A DNA stretch of 45,982 nt from NCBI GenBank assembly GCA_900547005.1, contig URER01000018.1, positions 1-45,982 of the forward strand. The letters are read 5' to 3'. The notes beneath the pieces are model-generated. The model was not told the origin of the DNA. It did no database searches and saw only the letters and a list, made by a program, of their open reading frames with translations. This DNA is from an uncultured Prevotella sp. (GTDB lineage Bacteria > Bacteroidota > Bacteroidia > Bacteroidales > Bacteroidaceae). The first letter of the stretch is position 1. Each line of letters begins with the position of its first letter. Positions 40,310 to 45,982 of the stretch are shown here, one piece after another. The translations under genes and the position numbers were made by a program.

Positions 40310-42403
40310 CTACTTGACAACTTTCTTGCCGCCAACGATGTATAGTCCCTTGCCCAAAGCGTTGATGTCGGTGCCGAGATAGCGGCCGTCGATGCCATAT
40401 ACGCTGTTGTCGCCTGTAGGATTGTTACCGACGATAATTCCGTCTATAGACGATACCACATCGGCGCATATCATGCGCAGCTCGTCGATGAAGAACGCTC
40501 CGCCTGTTGAGAACTTCAGCGAAACATAACCCTCGCCTGTAAGCTTTGCGCGGCATTCGGTCCACTCGCCATTCACCAATGTGAACGATGACTGCGACAG
40601 TGTCGCACCATCAGCGGTCAGGGTGAGCTCTTTCTTGTCGCCATTGCATGGAGCTGCCTTGAAAACGAACTCCGAGCCATTGTCGAAATACATCATCGGG
40701 GCTGTGATGCTCTGTGCGGATGTCTTCATACATTTGTAGGCCGGGGCGTTATATGATGTCAGTGTCCATCCCTTATTGTCTCCTACAAACTCTTCGGCAG
40801 TACCGCCTGTACCCCTGTTACGCCAGTCACCGTCATTGCCGCCCTTACTGTTACACTGGTCGAACGACTCGTAGAACCAGTTGCCGGCTGCATCGGGCTG
40901 CGGTTTATCATTGTCTATCCTGAACGAGAATGATATCGTTCCGTCGGCATTTTCTGTAATATCCGTTACCGACTTGTTCATGTTATATGAGCCATCGGTG
41001 TTCTTGTTGAACAAGACTGCCGCAGGAACGGTCTCTTTAGTCAGACTGTTGTTGCCATTATACGGGAACGCATCGCCCGCACAATCGTCATCATAAGCCT
41101 CGTATGAGTTGTCGGCTGCGATTGGCGTAAGGCGTTGATGGTCTCGTTGGGTATTCACGGTATTGTTCTTCCATACCGTAGCGTCATAGTCAACGTGGAT
41201 TATGAGCAGACCGTCACCGGGCTGAGCGGCATCCCAGCCCGTCTTCTGGCGGTTCTCCAACAGATAGTACTCGTTCCTGTTGCCATCATTATATATAATG
41301 TACGCGTGTCCGCCGTCCTCCAACGCCTTCATATCACTGATGTCTGTGTCCTCTGTCAGCTCCACCGGCTCGAGCCAGCCCGCAAGCCAACGCTCATAGC
41401 TTGTGTATGCCGATGGCACGAAACTGCCACCGTTGTAGTTGCCATAGCTCATGATGTCCCAACGGTACATACCGTAGTTGCCAAGACTGCCCGTGTCGTA
41501 CACATCCGGGATGCCAAGACAGTGGCTGAACTCATGACAGAAAGTGCCGATACCGTCGATAGTACCTTTCTCGCCCAGCTCGCAGCTGCAAGCGTAGGTG
41601 TCTACCTTCACACCGTCAATAACCACGTTCCTGCCATACCTCGTGAGAGCGCTCTCATGTGGCCAGATACTGTTGGCTCCGCCGCCTGAAGCCTCTCCGC
41701 GTCCGGCATAGAGGATACACACCTGATCGGCAACACCGTCGCCGTCCCAATCATAATCGTTAAAGTCCACCTGGTCGGCAACGGCTTCACAAGCAGATGC
41801 CACCATCTCATCGGGATGAGCATCCTGTCCTCCAATACCGGTGTTCTCTCCATAATAGGCATAGTTCTTCGACAAGCGCACCGGGCCGACAACATCGAAG
41901 TCTATAAGCAGTTGCCCATTGCTTTGGTCACGAAAATAATCACGCACCGAGCCGACAAAGCCCAGTTCGCTGTTCTTATAGTTCTCGCCATTGAGTATAT
42001 CGTTGTAAAGCAACTGCGCATCCGACGATGAGAAATATGTGTCTGAGAACTCAACCAAGACAACAAGTCCCTTTTTCGTTCCTGCAACACGTGCGGCCGC
42101 TTTGGCACGGCGGCTTTCCACACGCTGCATTCTACGAGCATTCTGCATGGCACGCTTCGCGGTGGAAATCTCCTGCATAGCGTCAACATTTACCTGCTCA
42201 TAAAAACCAGTCCCGGAGTTCAACATATAGCATTCGCCCGTAGCGGTCTGATAGTAACTCATATATTCATCACCGCGCAACTCCGCCTTCACCTGCTTTC
42301 CGTCGGCCAGCGACAGCGTCCGCCATATTCCGCGCTTTGCCGGCACTGCATGAATAGCTGTGCAGGCAAGCATAAATGATATTGTCAATAATAACTTTCT
42401 CAT
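40310..42403 (-). CDS. Secreted M6 family metalloprotease
   Basis: 697 residues. Signal peptide MRKLLLTISFMLACTAIHA, then a propeptide-like region (about 22-108, rich in Arg around 85-105). The M6 (immune inhibitor A-like) catalytic domain spans about 112-420. The zinc motif is CHEFSHCLGIPDVYD (His290, Glu291, His294, Asp300) and the Met-turn is WDIMSYGNYNGG. A beta-rich domain follows (about 500-640, WFYESFDQCNSKGG), resembling a choice-of-anchor module. The C-terminal tail VYGIDGRYLGTDINALGKGL then YIVGGKKVVK is class B. Secretion by a T9SS-like route is likely. Together with the neighbouring C10 peptidase it would attack extracellular proteins. Confidence 0.9.
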   Translation of the reverse strand: MRKLLLTISFMLACTAIHAVPAKRGIWRTLSLADGKQVKAELRGDEYMSYYQTATGECYMLNSGTGFYEQVNVDAMQEISTAKRAMQNARRMQRVESRRAKAAARVAGTKKGLVVLVEFSDTYFSSSDAQLLYNDILNGENYKNSELGFVGSVRDYFRDQSNGQLLIDFDVVGPVRLSKNYAYYGENTGIGGQDAHPDEMVASACEAVADQVDFNDYDWDGDGVADQVCILYAGRGEASGGGANSIWPHESALTRYGRNVVIDGVKVDTYACSCELGEKGTIDGIGTFCHEFSHCLGIPDVYDTGSLGNYGMYRWDIMSYGNYNGGSFVPSAYTSYERWLAGWLEPVELTEDTDISDMKALEDGGHAYIIYNDGNRNEYYLLENRQKTGWDAAQPGDGLLIIHVDYDATVWKNNTVNTQRDHQRLTPIAADNSYEAYDDDCAGDAFPYNGNNSLTKETVPAAVLFNKNTDGSYNMNKSVTDITENADGTISFSFRIDNDKPQPDAAGNWFYESFDQCNSKGGNDGDWRNRGTGGTAEEFVGDNKGWTLTSYNAPAYKCMKTSAQSITAPMMYFDNGSEFVFKAAPCNGDKKELTLTADGATLSQSSFTLVNGEWTECRAKLTGEGYVSLKFSTGGAFFIDELRMICADVVSSIDGIIVGNNPTGDNSVYGIDGRYLGTDINALGKGLYIVGGKKVVK

Positions 42404-42427
42404 TGTTACATCATTTTATTCATTACA

Positions 42428-42496
42428 GGTCATAACCTCAAGACCTCATAACCTCAAGACCTCATAACCTCAAGACCTTATAACCTCAAGACCTTA
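42428..42496. repeat. 8 bp tandem repeat CCTCATAA/CCTCAAGA
   Basis: Eight or more units (CCTCAAGA, CCTCATAA, CCTTATAA) fill the gap between the C10 and M6 peptidase genes and reach the stop codon of the C10 gene. The words are the same as in the right arm of the four-helix-bundle cassette (23908-23951). Confidence 0.82.
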
Positions 42497-44179
42497 TTTC
42501 ATCACCTTACGGCCGTTGACAATATACAAGCCCTTGCCAAGACTCTCGATGCTGTTGCCGACATAACGGCCGTCGATAGAATAAACGCGACCGTCGGCCT
42601 TAGCCTCAGTGGCCTCGACATTATCTATGCCTGTCCATGCGGAAGATTCCTCCTGCTTCAGACTTGCGCCGCTGCTTGTCACCGTGAGAATATAGCTGTT
42701 GGATACTCCCTCCTTGCTTCTGAGTGGATTCCAGTTCTCGCCTGCCGCGGCCTCCTCAACGCTTCTCGATGCGAAATACAGTCTGTACTCACCTACAGGA
42801 AGCGAACTGATATCAGCTTTAAGATTGTTGATGGTCACACCCTGGCCATATTGGAATGCATCGGTATTGTCCACTACGGCAGCCAGTACCGTAAGATTCC
42901 CGGTAGAGAGGTCCGTCGCGACAAAAGCCACGTTGCCACGGAACTCCTCATCGCCTTCAAGCGAAAGGAAAGCCGTGGTCTCCATACAAACAAGAGCAGC
43001 ATCATTCACTGTCAGGGTATTGCCACTCTGCGTCACATAGAACTGACTCTGTGATGCCCAAAGATAAGTATAGTCCTGCGTCATGCGGTCGTCATCGGGC
43101 AGACGCACAATAACCATATCCTGTATATCGTTGTAACCGTTGAGTGAGGCAATGTCGAAATAGCCGTCATCGACACCTTCCCATCCCCAGTTCACGCTCA
43201 CGAGTCCATCCTCGTCATATCCGTCGAATACGAAAGAGTGGCCGCCGGTTGTCGAATTACCACCGTAGATAACCGGACATCCGTCGCTCAACTCTTTGTA
43301 TATAATATTCATCCATTCGTCCACATGGAAGAATTCACGATACAGACAGCCTATCTTGGCGCTGTAATTGAAATACTTCTTCAACGCTCTGCAAGCAACG
43401 TGCGACATCGCTCCACTTCCGCTTGCGTTGTAATTCATGTGTACCGCTATGCCGCAGTGCGACATCAGTGTTGCCACAGCTTCAGCCTGAGCGGTCGTAT
43501 ATCCTCCTTTGGAATAATCATCCACCATATTCGCCCAGTCATAGGACGTCGTTCCGAAATTCGCCCTCAATGTCAGAGTCGCCCCGCCTTGCGGAGTATA
43601 TCTGTAGCTTGTGCTGCCGGTACCCTTTGTCGGATAACCGTGATAATTCATGACCTGCGCCATTGACGTTGCCACACAGCCTGTGACATATCTTCTTGTT
43701 GTTCCTCCTACTGTATATTCCGGACACATATTGTTGTAGGGTGCGCCCTGTCCCCATTTTGTCTTTATCAGCGGAGCGACGGCTGCCTTCACATCCGATG
43801 CGCGCTGAACCTTTGCCTGTGCCTTGCCTTCGGCCATCTGGTCTTCCAAAGATTTGTTCATCGTCTCCAACCACCATACGAACCCCGGAGCGTGTTCTGC
43901 ACCGGCGCGGCCTGTGGTATATCCCAGAACGGGCTGGAACGCATCGTCATTGGCGATAACGGCAAACGCACCATTCTCGAAACCTACCAGCGACAATTGT
44001 GTCTCACTATGCAGGACCTTCACACCCTGCAAGGCTTTCGCTTTCAGCGGCGCGTTCGTGTCCGATGATGTTATAACTTTCACTGCTTCGGACTTCATTT
44101 CTGCCAAAGTCCTTTGCTTTGCAAGTGTTACGTTTGTTGCAAGTGCAACTAAAAACAGAGAGATAAAAATCTTTTTCAT
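42494..44179 (-). CDS. C10 family cysteine peptidase (streptopain/interpain-like)
   Basis: 561 residues from MKKIFISLFLVALATNVTLA, the more natural signal peptide; an ATG eight codons upstream (44203) is possible but unlikely. Residues about 21-135 form a C10 prodomain (FENGAFAVIANDDAFQPVLG). The papain-fold domain has Cys168 in VTGCVATSMAQVMNYHGYP and His314 in STTGGHSFVFDGYD, with VNWGWEGVDDGYF (Trp/Asn region). A beta domain (about 360-500) and a class B tail (VYSIDGRYVGNSIESLGKGL, YIVNGRKVMK) follow. Homologues include streptopain and Prevotella interpain A, a secreted protease that cleaves host proteins. The gene lies upstream of the M6 peptidase in the same direction. Confidence 0.93.
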   Translation of the reverse strand: MKKIFISLFLVALATNVTLAKQRTLAEMKSEAVKVITSSDTNAPLKAKALQGVKVLHSETQLSLVGFENGAFAVIANDDAFQPVLGYTTGRAGAEHAPGFVWWLETMNKSLEDQMAEGKAQAKVQRASDVKAAVAPLIKTKWGQGAPYNNMCPEYTVGGTTRRYVTGCVATSMAQVMNYHGYPTKGTGSTSYRYTPQGGATLTLRANFGTTSYDWANMVDDYSKGGYTTAQAEAVATLMSHCGIAVHMNYNASGSGAMSHVACRALKKYFNYSAKIGCLYREFFHVDEWMNIIYKELSDGCPVIYGGNSTTGGHSFVFDGYDEDGLVSVNWGWEGVDDGYFDIASLNGYNDIQDMVIVRLPDDDRMTQDYTYLWASQSQFYVTQSGNTLTVNDAALVCMETTAFLSLEGDEEFRGNVAFVATDLSTGNLTVLAAVVDNTDAFQYGQGVTINNLKADISSLPVGEYRLYFASRSVEEAAAGENWNPLRSKEGVSNSYILTVTSSGASLKQEESSAWTGIDNVEATEAKADGRVYSIDGRYVGNSIESLGKGLYIVNGRKVMK

Positions 44180-44329
44180 ACCTTTATATTTTTTATTTCG
44201 CAATCATAAAAATCATCCATCAAATCTTCCTGTCCCTATTAATGCAGAAACAGAAATCAGGTTGACACGACTATTTTAAAGCCTGCCAACCTGTTTCTCG
44301 TCATTTCATTATATAGTCTTTATGAACTA

Positions 44330-45262
44330 TCATCGTGTAAGTTTCATATTTGTAAGATAACGCCAGTATCCTGCGCCGGGCTGATACAAATAGATTGTAG
44401 CCCCTTCAGGGAATACTATTTCCGTCGGAAGCGAGTTGTCTTCGCCAAGAACCCACGGTGCAGTGACGTCGTCAGTCGTGAGATTCACTCCGTCATCAGT
44501 CAGGAATATCCATTCGTAATCATAGTAAGACGCTACAAGATCACCGCAGATGAAACCGATTGTTCCGGATTTGCTTGCCTCATCAAATGAATATCTGAAC
44601 CTGAAATTGCAGTCAAGAGATATACCTACGTTGAACATACCCTTCGAAGAAACAGTATAGATGTTATCATACTCAGGCTTGCTCGTATCGGTCGTACCGC
44701 TCAGCACAACATCGGCAGTATAAGTCTCTTCAGCTTCGCCGTTACCAATGATACCAGTGAGATGCCATCTTCCGGCGAAACGTTCGTAGAGCGCCGCCTC
44801 ATTGTCAATCAATGTAACAATCATCGTCTTGTTAGCCTCTACCACCTGCGCGCCGTTCACAGCCGCGATGGTGAGCTTGAATGTACGGTTGCCTGACATC
44901 TCGTCGTCGTCAATCGGAGCGACCTGCACGTTCACAGTTCTCGAGTCATTATTGTCGGCAGCCACTCTAAGTGTCTTGTCGGTGATAACATAGTTTCCCA
45001 CGTTCTCGCCATTCTGATATTCCTTAGCCGGATTGTCACCGTATTCCTCAGCGGTGACCGTCAGAGTCACATCGCCGTTAATCTTTCCCACAATATTAAT
45101 AGGTATATCCACAATCGACGCGTTCTCTCTGATGGAATATTCTGTAGCCGTAAAGCCCACAGTCACATCATTGGAGTTGTAACTTTCTTCATCGTCAGAG
45201 CATGCCACAAAAGCTGTCGACATTGCCAGGAGCATGAATAATTTCAAATATCTCATATTCAT
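44330..45262 (-). CDS. Lipoprotein with Calx-beta-like domain, downstream of SusD
   Basis: 310 residues. Lipobox signal MNMRYLKLFMLLAMSTAFVAC (Cys21) is followed by SDDEE, an acidic surface-export type. Residues about 30-150 look like a Calx-beta-type sandwich (VGFTATEYSIRENASIVDIP ... RTVNVQVAPIDDDEMSGNRT). The rest is a lipocalin-like or small beta domain (FAGRWHLTGIIGNGEAEETY). Its position 32 nt after susD is where substrate-binding accessory lipoproteins (SusE/SusF-like in role, not in sequence) are found, so it may help bind substrate at the surface. The ligand is unknown. Confidence 0.8.
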   Translation of the reverse strand: MNMRYLKLFMLLAMSTAFVACSDDEESYNSNDVTVGFTATEYSIRENASIVDIPINIVGKINGDVTLTVTAEEYGDNPAKEYQNGENVGNYVITDKTLRVAADNNDSRTVNVQVAPIDDDEMSGNRTFKLTIAAVNGAQVVEANKTMIVTLIDNEAALYERFAGRWHLTGIIGNGEAEETYTADVVLSGTTDTSKPEYDNIYTVSSKGMFNVGISLDCNFRFRYSFDEASKSGTIGFICGDLVASYYDYEWIFLTDDGVNLTTDDVTAPWVLGEDNSLPTEIVFPEGATIYLYQPGAGYWRYLTNMKLTR

Positions 45263-45294
45263 ATCTTTTTATTCGATTATTCTTATTTGTCACA

Positions 45295-45982
45295 TTAATA
45301 ACCAGGGTTCTGCTTCATGTTCGGATTGACATCCATCTCATGCTTCGGAATAGGCCATGTCAGGCGGTTGTCGTCAGCCGGAACAGACATATCGGTAGTT
45401 CCAGAACCCGGAAGGAGACAGAGGTCGCGCTGTTGAGCCTCGCCACGATTCATGGCTATGTGCCAGCGTTTGATGTCGAACAGACGGCTTCCTTCGGCCA
45501 GCAGCTCACGCTGGCGTTCCTTCATAAGCTCAGCCATAAAGGTGTCGAGGTCGCTGTAAGTACGTTTTGCGAAACCTTCGATACGGCGTTGCTGCAAGTA
45601 GTTCAGATAAGCGCCTGCACTTGCGAGGTCGCCGGTCTGGGCATAAGCCTCTGCCGCGATAAGATACATTTCAGCAATACGGAACACTCTCGGCTCGATA
45701 CAGAAGCGTGCGCTTTCGTTATAGCCTGTAGCCTGATAGAGTACGCCCTTGTCCATATACTTGTTGAGCGCGAGAACCGTACCTACGCCACCCGTAGAAG
45801 TCACGATGTCCACATTTGTGAAGTAAACAGGCTTTCTGTAGTCGTTGTCAGAGAACAGGTCGACCAAAGTCTGTGTAGGAATGTAGTCAGGAGAAGAACC
45901 GGCGCTGTAAGGCAGGTAGATGGTACCTGTAGCAGCCGGGAGGTCAGACTGAGGACAACGAATTGAACTTCCACGACATTCC
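45295..45982 (-). CDS. SusD/RagB-family outer-membrane lipoprotein, C-terminal part
   Basis: 228 residues are visible; the N-terminus lies beyond the right edge, and the frame is open to the last base. SusD-type features include FRIAEMYLIAAEAYAQTGD, LNYLQQRRIEGF, KERQRELLAEGSRLFDIKRW and the terminal WPIPKHEMDVNPNMKQNPGY, which is the standard C-terminal signature. SusD proteins sit on a SusC TonB-dependent transporter and capture glycans or, in the RagB branch, peptides. SusC is expected just outside the window on the right. Two peptidase genes downstream suggest peptide uptake, but the sequence itself does not settle the substrate. Confidence 0.95.
   Translation of the reverse strand, partial: ECRGSSIRCPQSDLPAATGTIYLPYSAGSSPDYIPTQTLVDLFSDNDYRKPVYFTNVDIVTSTGGVGTVLALNKYMDKGVLYQATGYNESARFCIEPRVFRIAEMYLIAAEAYAQTGDLASAGAYLNYLQQRRIEGFAKRTYSDLDTFMAELMKERQRELLAEGSRLFDIKRWHIAMNRGEAQQRDLCLLPGSGTTDMSVPADDNRLTWPIPKHEMDVNPNMKQNPGY

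Overview
The window looks like a chromosomal segment from a Bacteroidales bacterium, most likely Prevotellaceae. The reasons are Bacteroidetes-type promoters (TTTG, a 19-20 nt spacer, then TAnnTTTG) in front of several genes, absence of obvious Shine-Dalgarno sites, SusD, PCMD, Omp28, DUF6029 and DUF2851 proteins, T9SS-like C-terminal tails, an S46 peptidase, and a three-gene succinate dehydrogenase/fumarate reductase operon. No species can be named from sequence alone.

Layout. 1-3.8 kb: start of an AAA-ATPase-like gene, a decayed gene fragment, dprA, a hot-dog thioesterase and a DUF2851 protein. 3.9-7.4 kb: a minus-strand operon of a PCMD lipoprotein, an outer-membrane barrel and a PCMD protein with a sorting tail. 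7.4-8.2 kb: a long non-coding stretch. 8.2-11.4 kb: dapB, lepB and a WbqC-like gene. 11.5-14.5 kb: a thioredoxin-fold lipoprotein without a CxxC, tRNA-Leu(UAA) and two further lipoproteins. 14.7-18.4 kb: a polysaccharide flippase and an S46 dipeptidyl-peptidase. 19.0-22.1 kb: a DXS-like TPP enzyme and a convergent THUMP-like methyltransferase. 22.1-26.9 kb: a BspA-like remnant and frdC-frdA-frdB, with a four-helix-bundle (S23/IVP-type) gene inserted between frdA and frdB. 27.1-46 kb: eleven minus-strand genes for secreted or envelope proteins. These are SusD (partial), a Calx-beta-like lipoprotein, a C10 cysteine peptidase, an M6 metallopeptidase, a TlpA-like thioredoxin, a DUF6029 barrel, three Omp28-type thioredoxin-fold proteins, an Ig-like protein and a small tailed protein. 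Together they look like an extracellular protein-degradation and uptake locus.

The most unusual signal is a set of short dispersed repeat families with different unit lengths: 7 bp GAAGAAT/GAAGAGG, 7 bp AAGGAGT, 8 bp CCTCATAA/CCTCAAGA, 9 bp GACTAATTA, and about 22 bp AGTACT-containing units. Several of them form long inverted repeats. They very often begin at a stop codon. One pair sits in frame inside the methyltransferase gene, one supplies the start codon of the WbqC-like gene, and one encodes the C-terminus of DUF2851. The 8 bp family flanks the four-helix-bundle gene as inverted arms, which gives a hairpin-with-ORF layout like the intervening sequences of 23S rRNA, but here in a metabolic operon. 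I propose that these arms and the IVP-type gene form one mobile family with non-coding derivatives. This is an inference from one window.
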